This document shows, one piece after another, positions 45,849 through 54,960 of a stretch of 64,000 nucleotides of DNA. Made by a program: the position numbers and the translations under genes. The stretch lies in contig NZ_LXET01000046.1 in NCBI RefSeq assembly GCF_001655005.1, positions 1 to 64,000 on the forward strand, given 5' to 3'. The stretch comes from Hafnia paralvei ATCC 29927 (lineage in GTDB: Bacteria; Pseudomonadota; Gammaproteobacteria; Enterobacterales; Enterobacteriaceae). Position 1 is the first letter of the stretch, and every line of letters begins with the position of its first letter. The notes beneath the pieces were generated by a model. That model was given only the letters and a program-made list of their open reading frames with translations, made no database searches and was not told where the DNA came from.

Positions 45849-46271
45849 ATGAACAAATTCTCTAAAACCGCAATTGCAGTATCCGCTCTCGTTTTTTCTA
45901 GCTTAGCATTGGCATCGAGTAATACCGGCGGAAACTCGCAACCGGAAGCACAGCAAGATCCAATGATTCAGCACCTGCATTTGACCCCTTCTCAGGTTGA
46001 GAAGATTAAGGCCCTTCGTGCTGAAACCGATCAAAAAATGGCATCTATTGATACCAAAGATATACAGAATGGGCTGCTGATTAATATCATTGATTCAGGG
46101 AAATGGGACGAAGCTGCGGTAAAAAAGCAAATTACCGCATTTGGTAAAGCGCAAGAGCAAGCACGCTACTATCGTATGCAGTATTTCTTTAATCTGAGCA
46201 AAGTATTAACACCAGAACAGAAAGCGCAGGTCAAAAGCGATTTGGCTCAGGAAATGGAACAGCAACAATAA
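45849..46271 (+). CDS. Spy/CpxP-like LTXXQ periplasmic protein
   Basis: 140 residues: signal peptide (TAIAVSALVFSSLALA), then a mostly helical mature protein with two LTxxQ-type motifs, LTPSQVEKIKALR (about 47-59) and LTPEQKAQVKSDL (about 118-130). This is the Spy/CpxP chaperone family, which protects periplasmic proteins. It differs from E. coli Spy and CpxP in sequence, so no symbol is given. Single gene, with a 240-bp AT-rich upstream region. Confidence 0.8.
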   Translation: MNKFSKTAIAVSALVFSSLALASSNTGGNSQPEAQQDPMIQHLHLTPSQVEKIKALRAETDQKMASIDTKDIQNGLLINIIDSGKWDEAAVKKQITAFGKAQEQARYYRMQYFFNLSKVLTPEQKAQVKSDLAQEMEQQQ

Positions 46272-46296
46272 CCAGAGCTATCAGATTTTATTTAGT

Positions 46297-46324
46297 AAAA
46301 AGCCCACAACGTGGGCTTTTATCG
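46297..46324. terminator. Bidirectional terminator, Spy-like gene and aroG
   Basis: aaaagcccac/gtgggctttt stem with an aac loop between convergent genes; A and T runs on both arms. Confidence 0.88.
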
Positions 46325-46337
46325 TCATGAAGGGCAT

Positions 46338-47390
46338 TTAGCCACGACGCACTTTAACAGCCTGAGCCAGTTGACGCAGCACCGTTTCAGTATCGTTCCA
46401 ACCAATGCAGGCATCGGTAACACTTTTGCCATAAACCAGCGGCTCAGAGCCTTCCAGATTCTGGTTTCCCTCTTCGAGATGGCTTTCAATCATCACGCCC
46501 ATGATCGCTTTATCGCCCGCTTTAATCTGGTTGCAAACATCGGTACAAACTTCAAGCTGTTTTTTAAACTGCTTGCTACTGTTTGCATGGCTGAAATCAA
46601 TCATGATCTGCTCGGCCAAGCCGGCTTTCTTCAGCCCTGCCTTGACTTCCTGCACGTGGGCGGAGCTATAGTTTGGCTCTTTACCACCACGTAAAATAAT
46701 ATGGCAATCACCATTGCCGCTAGTATTCACGATAGCCGAATGGCCCCACTTGGTGACAGATAAGAAACAATGCGCGGCGCTTGCTGCGTTAATCGCGTCT
46801 ATAGCAACTTTAATAGTACCATCGGTGCCATTCTTGAACCCGACTGGACAGGAAAGCCCAGAAGCTAGCTCTCGATGGACCTGAGATTCGGTCGTACGTG
46901 CACCGATTGCGCCCCAGCTCATCAAATCAGCCAGATACTGTGGCGTGATCATATCGAGGAACTCGCCCGCAGTCGGTAATCCAATATCATTGATATCGAG
47001 TAACAGCTTACGTGCGATACGTAGCCCATCATTAATCTGATAGCTGCTATCCATATGTGGGTCGTTGATAAGCCCCTTCCAACCTACCGTAGTACGCGGC
47101 TTTTCAAAGTAAACTCGCATCACAATTTCTAGCTCACCGTTCAGCTCTTGGCGCAGACTAAGCAAACGCTGAGCGTACTCTTTGGCAGCTTCAACATCAT
47201 GAATAGAACATGGACCGATAATCACCAACAAACGATCGTCTTTACCTTTGAGGATCTGATGAATTGCACCTCGAGATTGCGACACCGTCTCTGCTGCAAA
47301 CACTGTAGCCGGAAATTTTTCTAGCAGGGCAACAGGTGGCAGGAGTTCCTTAATTTCTTTAATACGTAAATCATCGTTCTGGTAATTCAT
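46338..47390 (-). CDS. aroG: DAHP synthase, phenylalanine-sensitive
   Basis: First enzyme of aromatic amino acid synthesis, joining PEP and erythrose 4-phosphate. MNYQNDDLRIKEIKELLPP at the N-terminus identifies AroG rather than AroF/H; GPCSIHD, KPRTTVGWKG and DFSHANSSKQ hold the PEP and metal ligands. The frame is open to 47480, but ATG 47390 gives the E. coli 350-residue length. A poor TyrR-like sequence (tgtaaacggcctttgttc, 47458-47475) lies about 68 bp upstream. Confidence 0.96.
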   Translation of the reverse strand: MNYQNDDLRIKEIKELLPPVALLEKFPATVFAAETVSQSRGAIHQILKGKDDRLLVIIGPCSIHDVEAAKEYAQRLLSLRQELNGELEIVMRVYFEKPRTTVGWKGLINDPHMDSSYQINDGLRIARKLLLDINDIGLPTAGEFLDMITPQYLADLMSWGAIGARTTESQVHRELASGLSCPVGFKNGTDGTIKVAIDAINAASAAHCFLSVTKWGHSAIVNTSGNGDCHIILRGGKEPNYSSAHVQEVKAGLKKAGLAEQIMIDFSHANSSKQFKKQLEVCTDVCNQIKAGDKAIMGVMIESHLEEGNQNLEGSEPLVYGKSVTDACIGWNDTETVLRQLAQAVKVRRG

Positions 47391-47837
47391 AACTATTCCG
47401 TTGGTGTCGAAGGGGATTAATAGACGAATCTCCAATCTAGCCGTTTTACGCAGCGATTGTAAACGGCCTTTGTTCAACAATTTCTTGATTTAAGCCCACT
47501 CTAGCCTAGCTAGCCACGGTCACCTCTTCATCATGAGCCACCATTGATGATGATTTTAAACACATTAATCAGCATAAGTGGATATTGAACAGCTTGAGTA
47601 AAAGCACGTCCAACAACAAAATTTGTGTCTGACATAAAAATCTTTTCCGCATAAAATAGTTTCATTCGGTTACGAACAATCAGTTGCGCAAAGACTCTTA
47701 GCACACCCATTCATAATTATTATTTTTAATGGGATTATTAATTTATAATTCAGCCATGGTTTAAGGTTGGATGCTTGCTTAGTTTTCTATGCTGCATTTA
47801 TAATCAGATACAAATCTGATAGAGAAAATATCATGCA
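47391..47837. other. Gene-free stretch between aroG and the CPBP gene
   Basis: About 450 bp holding the divergent promoters of aroG and the CPBP gene. The right half (from about 47640) becomes strongly AT-rich, continuous with the low-GC gene beyond. E. coli has ybgS in this neighbourhood; I found no ybgS-like ORF. Confidence 0.5.
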
Positions 47838-48491
47838 ATGGACAGCAAGAAACTCGATAAAATAGTACAATCTTTTATATGCTTTAGCATTTTTATGCTT
47901 TGGTATTTTATTTCTTATGTCGCGTTTTTTCTTAATAACTATAAAGAACTCTATCAAAGTGGATATCTTATTTCATTTATGAGTTTTGCACTTTGGCTTC
48001 CTTTATCATATATTGCCATAAGAAAATACTCTACTCACTATAACGATATAAAAATAGGCGGCATCGATACCCAAAGCACACTATTTTTTATAACATTCAT
48101 CCTTATTCTAAGGGTAATATCCGCTTTTTATGATAAGCCAGAAGCATGGATTGAATCGATTACGACTTATTCAAACTTATCTTTTTTCCTATTTTCAATT
48201 TGCGTTTGTTTTTTAGCCCCCATCTATGAAGAGATCGTATTTCGCGGTTTTCTGCTAAATGCATTTCTTCTGTGGGGGCCTAAAGCAAAAATCTGCGGAA
48301 TCGTACTAACATCGATTTTATTCAGTCTTATGCATACTCAATATAGCTCCCCGACAACCTTTATCGAGCTATTCACTTTTTCTGTCATATTATGCTATGC
48401 AAGAATATACAAAAATGGATTACTACTTCCGATGTTACTGCATTTTATTTTCAATTCATTTGCAACGCTATTGTTTATATTAAATCGATAG
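47838..48491 (+). CDS. CPBP-family intramembrane metalloprotease, AT-rich
   Basis: A 217-residue membrane protein with six or so helices and CPBP motifs YEEIVFRGFLL, SLMHTQYSS and LLHFIFNSF. Base composition is clearly more AT-rich than the neighbours, with many ATA, TTA and AAA codons, which suggests recent acquisition. The ribosome-binding site is weak (agagaaaa). Such proteins occur as bacteriocin self-immunity factors, but no bacteriocin gene is adjacent. Sits between aroG and zitB. Confidence 0.82.
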   Translation: MDSKKLDKIVQSFICFSIFMLWYFISYVAFFLNNYKELYQSGYLISFMSFALWLPLSYIAIRKYSTHYNDIKIGGIDTQSTLFFITFILILRVISAFYDKPEAWIESITTYSNLSFFLFSICVCFLAPIYEEIVFRGFLLNAFLLWGPKAKICGIVLTSILFSLMHTQYSSPTTFIELFTFSVILCYARIYKNGLLLPMLLHFIFNSFATLLFILNR

Positions 48492-48603
48492 ATGGAAAAT
48501 ATTTTTGACGCACTTTTAGGTAAAAAACATCGCAGAATGTTCCGTATCCACCCGTCCTATGCTTAAACTATAGTTAAAATCCTAAGTGCATTAAGGACAA
48601 AAG

Positions 48604-49566
48604 ATGTCAGGTCATCAACATTCTCATTCAACTCAAGGCAGCGATAGTAAACGCTTGATACTGGCGCTAGCCGTCACTGCTATATTTATGGTCGTCGAAG
48701 TTATCGGCGGCCTCATTTCAGGCTCGCTGGCCTTACTCGCCGACGCAGGTCACATGCTCACCGACACTGCAGCCCTCTTCGTTGCAGTCATGGCTGTGCG
48801 CTTTGCCACTCGCTCTCCCACGCTGAGACACTCGTTCGGTTTCTTACGCTTCACAACGCTTGCTGCTTTCATTAACGCAGCAGCACTTGTTGTCATTGTT
48901 TTCATCATTGTATGGGAAGCGGTAAAGCGTTTTATGTCGCCCGAACCCGTGATGGGGGGAACTATGTTGGTGATCGCGATCGCTGGGTTATTGGCCAACA
49001 TTCTCTCCTTTTGGCTACTGCATCACGGTTCTGAAGAAAAAAATATCAACGTACGTGCCGCAGCGCTGCATGTAATGGGTGATTTATTAGGCTCTGTCGG
49101 CGCGATTGTAGCTGCATTAGTTATCATGTGGACCGGATGGACGCCAATTGACCCAATCCTTTCCGTCGTCGTTTCCTGTCTGGTTTTACACAGCGCTTGG
49201 GGCTTACTGAAAGAGAGTACGAATGAATTGCTGGAAGGTACGCCTGAAGATGTAGATGTCCCACAGCTACAACGCGATTTATGCCATGAATTTCCCGAAG
49301 TCCGCAATGTTCACCATGTGCATATCTGGCAAATCGGCGAACAACGTCTGATGACCTTGCATGTGCGTGTTATTCCGCCTCACGACCACGATGGGCTGTT
49401 AGATCAGATCCAACATTATCTCGCAGAGCACTATCAGATTGGACATGCAACCATTCAGATGGAGTTTAACGGCTGCGAAGAACATGATTGCGATCTTATG
49501 ACCCATGTGAAAATGCCATCTGGACATAACCACTCTCACGGCCATACACACGAACATAACGGATAA
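48604..49566 (+). CDS. zitB: Zinc transporter ZitB (cation diffusion facilitator)
   Basis: 320-residue CDF antiporter exporting Zn(II). His-rich tails at both ends (GHQHSHS; GHNHSHGHTHEHNG), six helices, and the metal-site motifs ADAGHMLTDT (TM2) and ALHVMGDLLGS (TM5). The cytoplasmic domain VHHVHIWQIGEQRLMTLHVRV follows. Matches E. coli ZitB; strong terminator downstream. Confidence 0.95.
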   Translation: MSGHQHSHSTQGSDSKRLILALAVTAIFMVVEVIGGLISGSLALLADAGHMLTDTAALFVAVMAVRFATRSPTLRHSFGFLRFTTLAAFINAAALVVIVFIIVWEAVKRFMSPEPVMGGTMLVIAIAGLLANILSFWLLHHGSEEKNINVRAAALHVMGDLLGSVGAIVAALVIMWTGWTPIDPILSVVVSCLVLHSAWGLLKESTNELLEGTPEDVDVPQLQRDLCHEFPEVRNVHHVHIWQIGEQRLMTLHVRVIPPHDHDGLLDQIQHYLAEHYQIGHATIQMEFNGCEEHDCDLMTHVKMPSGHNHSHGHTHEHNG

Positions 49567-49598
49567 GTAAGCAGTTACTCGCTAGTTCAGTTGCAAAG

Positions 49599-49637
49599 AA
49601 AAAGGGAGCCTCATCATAGTATGAGGCTCCCTTTTTA
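49599..49637. terminator. Bidirectional terminator between zitB and patA
   Basis: A 15-bp stem, aaaagggagcctcat/atgaggctccctttt, with catagt loop; serves the convergent zitB and patA. Confidence 0.93.
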
Positions 49638-49654
49638 GCGTTATATCATCCCTA

Positions 49655-51055
49655 TCAGGCCACACTCATCGTTGGCTGATGGGTGGGACTCAATGCACGC
49701 ATAGCCTTTAACGCTTCTTCAGCACGAGTTAGCACTTGCTTACATTGCTCAGCCGTAATGGTTAACGGTGGCTCAATACGAATCGATTTTGAGTTATTGA
49801 GCGTTCCTGCAACTAAAACATTGCGCTGGAACATTTCTCGTGAGAACGAATAGCCCACTTCGCTCTTCACAAACTCAATGGCCTGCATCAACCCCTGACC
49901 GCGAACTTCCATCATAAACTCAGGATATTGCACCGCTAGACGGCGGAATCCATCCATCAATTGCTGACCACGCTCGGTAGCTTTAGCTGGCAGATTTTCC
50001 GTGAGTATTACGTTGAAGGTTGCGAGCGCCGCTGCACAGGATAAAGGGTTACCGCCGAAGGTGGTGGTATGCAGGAAAGGATTATCAAACAGAACCGAGA
50101 ATACCTTTTCCGTCGCCACCGTAGCACCGATAGGCATAACGCCGCCGCCCAGTGCTTTCGCCAGACATAAAATATCTGGGGTAACATTCTCATGTTCACA
50201 GGCAAACATCTTGCCAGTGCGCCCCATACCCGTCTGCACTTCATCGAAAATCAGCAAGGCACCGTATTCGTCGCAAAGCGCTCGAACAGCAGGCAAATAA
50301 CCTTTCGGTGGCAAAATGACCCCACCTTCGCCTTGAATCGGCTCCAGCAGTACTGCGGCAACATCATCGCCGGTCTTCTTGCATTCGTGCAACTGGGTGC
50401 GTAATGCCTCAATATCTCCGAAAGGAACATGGTGAAAGCCTGGCAGCAGTGGCATAAAAGGACGTCGGAAGATAGATTTCGCGGTAGCTGACAGTGCACC
50501 CAAGGACTTACCGTGGAATGCGCCAGTCGCTGCGACAAAGGTATATTTTCCATGCGGGGATTGATAAGCCTTCGCCAGCTTCAGCGCAGCCTCTACAGAC
50601 TCCGTTCCGCTATTGCAGAAGAACGTATATTTGAGATCGCCCGGCGTAATAGCAGCCAGCGTTTTCGCCAACATAGAACGCAGTGGATCAAGGAGTTCTT
50701 GGCTGTGCAGAGGCTGCTTTGCCATCTGACTTTCTACGGCGGATATGACTTTTGGATTACGGTGCCCTACATTGAAAATACCGAATCCACCCAAGCAATC
50801 GATATACTCGTTCCCCTGAGTGTCGACAAGCGTGTTAAGGCCACTCGCTTGCCATTCTACGGCTCCGTAATCCCCGCCTGCCGTAACCGATTTCCGATAT
50901 TCAAGGAAACCAGGATTAACGTACTCCTTAAAATTGCTCAATACTTCTTTGTTCAAAGCCACCATTTCATCATGCGTTAGCGACTTCTTTTCAATCCAGT
51001 TCAATGCCTGCTGAGTACACTCTAGCGGGTTAAGTACCACGTTTGTTCGAGACAA
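49655..51055 (-). CDS. patA: Putrescine aminotransferase
   Basis: PLP class III aminotransferase starting the putrescine-to-GABA route. LIFDEVQTGMGRTGKMF and the PLP lysine in LCLAKALGGGVMPIGA are clear; KSVTAGGDYGAVEWQA is typical of E. coli PatA (YgjG). 466 residues. The start is an unusual TTG at 51055, but it follows agaggt-free sequence with aggag six bases upstream, and the residues after it match the family. A sigma54 promoter lies just upstream. In E. coli the gene is elsewhere on the chromosome. Confidence 0.93.
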   Translation of the reverse strand: MSRTNVVLNPLECTQQALNWIEKKSLTHDEMVALNKEVLSNFKEYVNPGFLEYRKSVTAGGDYGAVEWQASGLNTLVDTQGNEYIDCLGGFGIFNVGHRNPKVISAVESQMAKQPLHSQELLDPLRSMLAKTLAAITPGDLKYTFFCNSGTESVEAALKLAKAYQSPHGKYTFVAATGAFHGKSLGALSATAKSIFRRPFMPLLPGFHHVPFGDIEALRTQLHECKKTGDDVAAVLLEPIQGEGGVILPPKGYLPAVRALCDEYGALLIFDEVQTGMGRTGKMFACEHENVTPDILCLAKALGGGVMPIGATVATEKVFSVLFDNPFLHTTTFGGNPLSCAAALATFNVILTENLPAKATERGQQLMDGFRRLAVQYPEFMMEVRGQGLMQAIEFVKSEVGYSFSREMFQRNVLVAGTLNNSKSIRIEPPLTITAEQCKQVLTRAEEALKAMRALSPTHQPTMSVA

Positions 51056-51345
51056 AATGTGCTCCTGAATTCGTCGACATCACATGACGTCAGTTTAAAT
51101 ATTGCACAAATTGCACCAAATGCAGCCCGCCACTGCATTTCGATAGAAAATAGTTATTTAATAGAACCAACAGGATTAACGCTGTTTAAGAAAATAATTG
51201 CTGGCAGAAAAAATCGAGGCTCTAAATAGTCGATTAGCGTGAAATCGCCAGTCGGAGTGTGTGCTCACCATCACAGTGCAAGCATGAACTATAGCAGTGC
51301 ATTCTAAATCTTGCCCGTTTTGAACAAGCTTTAAACAAAAATTCA
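51056..51345. other. patA upstream region
   Basis: Gene-free. Contains the sigma54 promoter. An imperfect tgctcacc...agtgca element near 51262-51280 could be an enhancer site for NtrC, but the match is weak. Confidence 0.4.
51103..51118 (-). promoter_or_regulatory. Sigma54 promoter of patA
   Basis: Minus strand TGGTGCAATTTGTGCA has GG and GC exactly 10 bp apart as in TGGCACG-N4-TTGCA. Predicted start near 51092, 37 nt before the patA start. E. coli patA is RpoN-dependent. Confidence 0.75.
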
Positions 51346-51380
51346 TAAAAAAATGGCCTGAGGTTTCATTCTCAGGCCAT
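51346..51380 (-). terminator. Terminator of nadA-pnuC
   Basis: atggcctgag/ctcaggccat stem with an 8-nt loop and seven A (U tract on the minus strand). Confidence 0.9.
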
Positions 51381-51398
51381 CGTCAAAATAACAGTCGT

Positions 51399-52127
51399 TT
51401 ATTCTGCCGCGACGGACAGTGGTTGCGAACCATTTTCTCGCGCGCTTTTGATCCAAAGCCAAGCGCCATTCAGTGCAATAGCGGTGAGGAGCACATATTC
51501 CAAAGCCATGACGTAGACGCCCTGCAAAGCAAAAATCACTACGCTTATCACGTCAATGATGACCCAAAGGATCCAATTCTCAACATATTTACGCGTCATC
51601 AGCACCATTGCCACAATAGACAGCACCATCATGGCAGAATCCCAGAATGGGAATGCATCAGGCTGTAACTCAGGCAAAACAACATTGAGCCCCAACGCCT
51701 GCATCAGCGAGACACTGATTTTGGTCAAAAATGCAAAAACGACGTCAATGTTATAAGTCATAAATAGCAGACAGACGATGGATATCGTCGTCCAAATAGC
51801 GGCCGTTGGTCGAGATAACCAGCGGATTTTCAGCTCGGCTTGATTATCGCTGGTTTGTCTACTCCATGCATACCAGCCATAGATATTGGCTGCGAAAAAG
51901 AAAATCTGTAGCAACAGACTCGCATAGAGCTGAATCTGGAAGAAAATCACCGCAAACAGCGACACGTTAATCAGGCCAAACGCATAGTTAATGATTTTCT
52001 CTTGGCTGGCATACCAGATACACAGCAATCCGAATAGCGTGCCGACGGCTTCGATCCACGACAGATCATAACCACCTTGCCCCAACGGGATATGTATCAT
52101 GATGTTGGAAGTGCTTAAGAAATCCAT
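51399..52127 (-). CDS. pnuC: Nicotinamide riboside transporter
   Basis: 242-residue membrane protein with seven helices, SWIEAVGTLFGLLCIWYASQEKIINYAFG being the PnuC signature and NWILWVIIDVISVVIFA the paired repeat. It takes up nicotinamide riboside by facilitated diffusion coupled to phosphorylation by NadR. 25 bp after nadA, so one operon. Confidence 0.95.
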   Translation of the reverse strand: MDFLSTSNIMIHIPLGQGGYDLSWIEAVGTLFGLLCIWYASQEKIINYAFGLINVSLFAVIFFQIQLYASLLLQIFFFAANIYGWYAWSRQTSDNQAELKIRWLSRPTAAIWTTISIVCLLFMTYNIDVVFAFLTKISVSLMQALGLNVVLPELQPDAFPFWDSAMMVLSIVAMVLMTRKYVENWILWVIIDVISVVIFALQGVYVMALEYVLLTAIALNGAWLWIKSARENGSQPLSVAAE

Positions 52128-52152
52128 ATGTTCCTCACCTTCCTGAGATCAA

Positions 52153-53220
52153 TCAGGCGTTACCTTTAATGTTAAGCTTCAAATCGCTGGCAAACTGCAA
52201 CATGCGATTCAACGGAATCAGAGCACGCTCACGCAACGCAGCATCAATATGAATCTCGTGATTGCTCCCACCCTGTTCCAATCCCATAGCAATGGCGTGA
52301 AGGCCATTCATCGCCATCCAAGGACAATGGGCGCAAGTACGACATGTCGCTCCCTCGCCAGCAGTCGGTGCTTCCAGCAAAACTTTATCGGGACAAGCCT
52401 GTTGCATTTTGTAGAAAATACCACGATCGGTAGCCACTATCATTTGTGGATTAGGTAACCGCTGGGCAGCCTGAATAAGTTGGCTGGTAGAACCAACAGC
52501 ATCAGCCATATCAACAATGCTCTGCGGCGATTCGGGGTGTACGAGAATTGCAGCTTCAGGGTAGAGTCTCTTCATCTGCTCTAGTGCCTGTGTCTTGAAT
52601 TCATCATGCACAATACACGCCCCTTGCCAGCAGAGAATATCAGCCCCCGTCTGGCGCTGCACATAACGCCCCAAATGGCGATCAGGAGCCCAAATAATTT
52701 TCTCACCAAGGCCATCAAGGTGCTCAATCAATTCGACAGCAATACTGGAGGTCACAACCCAATCGGCCCGTGCTTTCACCGCAGCTGACGTATTTGCATA
52801 AACCACAACCGTTCGGTCGGGATGAGCATCACAAAAAGCACTGAATTCATCGACTGGGCACCCAAGATCAAGCGAGCATTCTGCTTGCAACGTCGGCATT
52901 AGCACGCGTTTTTCAGGGCTAAGGATCTTGGCGGTTTCGCCCATAAAGCGAACCCCCGCTACCAGTAGCGTCGTAGCCGGATGATCACGCCCAAAACGCG
53001 CCATCTCGAGCGAATCGGATACACATCCCCCAGTCTCTTCAGCCAAAGCCTGAATTTCAGGATCGGTATAGTAATGGGCGACTAGCACCGCGTTATGCTG
53101 CTTCAGCAGTGTTTTGATCTTCTCGCGGTAAAAACGTTTTTCATCTGGAACCAGCGGAGCGGGCTTGGGTGGAAAAGGGTATACCGCAGCATTTGGGTCA
53201 AACATCGCGCTATAGCTCAT
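52153..53220 (-). CDS. nadA: Quinolinate synthase
   Basis: [4Fe-4S] dehydratase-like enzyme making quinolinate from iminoaspartate and DHAP. Cluster cysteines lie in LQAECSLDLGCP, LCWQGACIVHDE and ATCRTCAHCPWMAMN; HYYTDPEIQ and GVRFMGETAK are substrate-site motifs. 355 residues. First gene of nadA-pnuC, with a NadR box upstream. Confidence 0.96.
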   Translation of the reverse strand: MSYSAMFDPNAAVYPFPPKPAPLVPDEKRFYREKIKTLLKQHNAVLVAHYYTDPEIQALAEETGGCVSDSLEMARFGRDHPATTLLVAGVRFMGETAKILSPEKRVLMPTLQAECSLDLGCPVDEFSAFCDAHPDRTVVVYANTSAAVKARADWVVTSSIAVELIEHLDGLGEKIIWAPDRHLGRYVQRQTGADILCWQGACIVHDEFKTQALEQMKRLYPEAAILVHPESPQSIVDMADAVGSTSQLIQAAQRLPNPQMIVATDRGIFYKMQQACPDKVLLEAPTAGEGATCRTCAHCPWMAMNGLHAIAMGLEQGGSNHEIHIDAALRERALIPLNRMLQFASDLKLNIKGNA

Positions 53221-53289
53221 ATTGGAGGATTGATCGTTTGGCGAGTATACAACAAATGATTAACACCAGTGAGCATTAATTAGGCTTTT

Positions 53290-53307
53290 TGTTTTATATA
53301 CTAAACA
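53290..53307. promoter_or_regulatory. NadR box upstream of nadA
   Basis: tgttttatatactaaaca matches TGTTTA-N6-TAAACA with one mismatch, 70 bp upstream of the nadA start. NadR represses nadA when NAD is plentiful. The remainder of 53308-53525 holds no recognisable gene. Confidence 0.82.
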
Positions 53308-53525
53308 TTGCTAGCAAATACGAGGGCTAGCCGATCGGGAAAAAGACAAATTAACGATGAAATGTTTAGTATCGAGGATGGCAAGTGGCGCGGATGATTT
53401 TTATGCGGGATGACTCGGCTTAGCCTTGCCCTTCGAGTCGTCGCAAGCGTTGCTCAAAATTGTTCACGACAAGTGCACGATATCTTTTTGTAGGGAAATT
53501 AAAACTAAGATGATACTTGAAGAAA

Positions 53526-53601
53526 TGGTGGGTCGTGCGGGATTCGAACCTGCGACCAATTGATTAAAAGTCAACTGCTCTACCAACTGAGCTAACGACC
53601 C
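53526..53601 (-). tRNA. tRNA-Lys (anticodon TTT), copy 4 in the transcript
   Basis: 76 nt with encoded CCA. Minus strand starts GGGTCGTTAGCTCAG and has the anticodon loop CTTTTAA and T-loop GTTCGAATC. Identical to its three neighbours. Confidence 0.98.
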
Positions 53602-53629
53602 GCTGTAGCGGAGTGTAGCGTTCTTCGAA

Positions 53630-53705
53630 TGGTGGGTCGTGCGGGATTCGAACCTGCGACCAATTGATTAAAAGTCAACTGCTCTACCAACTGAGCTAAC
53701 GACCC
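53630..53705 (-). tRNA. tRNA-Lys (anticodon TTT), copy 3
   Basis: Same 76-nt sequence, 28 bp from copy 4. Confidence 0.98.
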
Positions 53706-53762
53706 ATTCGAGTGTGCTACTTCAGCAGAAAAACCGTTTGATGTTCAAACATAATAAATAAA

Positions 53763-53838
53763 TGGTGGGTCGTGCGGGATTCGAACCTGCGACCAATTGA
53801 TTAAAAGTCAACTGCTCTACCAACTGAGCTAACGACCC
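53763..53838 (-). tRNA. tRNA-Lys (anticodon TTT), copy 2
   Basis: Same 76-nt sequence, 57 bp from copy 3. Confidence 0.98.
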
Positions 53839-53878
53839 ATTTATTTATCTGGCTTTACTACTTTAAAACGTTTTGAAA

Positions 53879-53954
53879 TGGTGGGTCGTGCGGGATTCGA
53901 ACCTGCGACCAATTGATTAAAAGTCAACTGCTCTACCAACTGAGCTAACGACCC
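53879..53954 (-). tRNA. tRNA-Lys (anticodon TTT), copy 1
   Basis: Same 76-nt sequence, first in the transcript. E. coli mixes tRNA-Val genes into this cluster; none are seen here. Confidence 0.98.
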
Positions 53955-54012
53955 ATTTCAAAATTTGTTGCCTAAATCACTCTGTTTCAGTTTGTCTGGG
54001 CAACGGCGGCAT

Positions 54013-54040
54013 ATATTACTCATTTATCAGGACAGCGCAA
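54013..54040 (-). promoter_or_regulatory. Promoter of the tRNA-Lys cluster
   Basis: Minus strand TTGCGC (54035-54040) and TAATAT (54013-54018) with a 16-bp spacer, followed by a GC-rich discriminator (gccgccg) typical of stringently controlled stable-RNA promoters. Confidence 0.65.
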
Positions 54041-54134
54041 CCAAAAATTTTAATAATCAGTTCAATTGATTGCACTTCGTACGTTCAGGCCCATAAATTA
54101 AACAGATCGTCTATTTCTGAGCCTGAAAATACGC

Positions 54135-54938
54135 TTATAACGCAGCAATACGTTTTTGTGCCTGCTTTGCCGAATCGCTGGTTGGATACTGCTTAATGAC
54201 CTGCTGATAGACGGCCTTGGCTTTATCAACCTGCCCTTTCTCTTGCATGATCACCCCAACCTTATACATTGCCTCAGGCGCTTTTGGTGATTTAGGGTAA
54301 TTTTTAACGACTACAGCAAAATAATAAGCCGAATCGTCTTTTTTACCTTTGTTGTAAAACAGCTGGCCTAGCCAATAGTTGGCATTTGGCTGATAGGTCG
54401 AATCTGGGTATTGCTTAACAAAACTTTGGAAGGCGGTAATCGCCTGATCGTTTTGTTTTTTCACCAGCACCAAATCAACAGCACGGTTATAGTCTGTGTT
54501 GGCATCACCGCTACTCGCTGGCGTTTCTGCCGCTGTAGAAGCGGTTGCCGCCGCAGGAGCTGCTGCCGCGCTAGAGTCAGAACCTGTTGAGGTCGAGGCG
54601 GCCGGAGCGGCTGTAGCCCCCGTACTGGCACTGCCTTGGCTGTCTAACTGCAAAAGGATCTGTTTTTGACGCTCAACAACTTGATTCAGTTGATACTGAC
54701 TTTCCTGAATTTGACCACGGAGAGTGTCAATATCACGCTGGTTATCAGAGAGTTGCTGCTGGAGTTGAGAAAATAGTTGACCCTGAGCATTCGTGATACG
54801 CTCAAGTGAGGTGACTCGATCTTCAACCGAGCCGGAGCCGACGCTACTGATTGGAGCTTGGGCAATAGCGGCCCAAGGGGCCGCTATTCCAACCAGTAAC
54901 GACAGACTCAACAAGTGAAGTCTGAAGTTACTGCTCAT
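54135..54938 (-). CDS. cpoB: Cell division coordinator CpoB
   Basis: 267 residues: signal peptide (LLSLSLLVGIAAPWAAIA), a trimeric coiled coil (about 40-100, NAQGQLFSQLQQQLSDNQRDI), an Ala/Ser/Thr linker, and C-terminal TPRs (NANYWLGQLFYNKGKKDDS). Periplasmic protein that links Tol-Pal to peptidoglycan synthesis by PBP1B. Last gene of the tol-pal cluster, 22 bp after pal. Confidence 0.94.
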   Translation of the reverse strand: MSSNFRLHLLSLSLLVGIAAPWAAIAQAPISSVGSGSVEDRVTSLERITNAQGQLFSQLQQQLSDNQRDIDTLRGQIQESQYQLNQVVERQKQILLQLDSQGSASTGATAAPAASTSTGSDSSAAAAPAAATASTAAETPASSGDANTDYNRAVDLVLVKKQNDQAITAFQSFVKQYPDSTYQPNANYWLGQLFYNKGKKDDSAYYFAVVVKNYPKSPKAPEAMYKVGVIMQEKGQVDKAKAVYQQVIKQYPTSDSAKQAQKRIAAL

Positions 54939-54960
54939 GCGATACTCGTTTTACTAGCAA

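Noticed and set aside
47458..47475. TyrR box upstream of aroG
   Set aside because: Only the left half matches; mentioned with aroG but not listed as a site.
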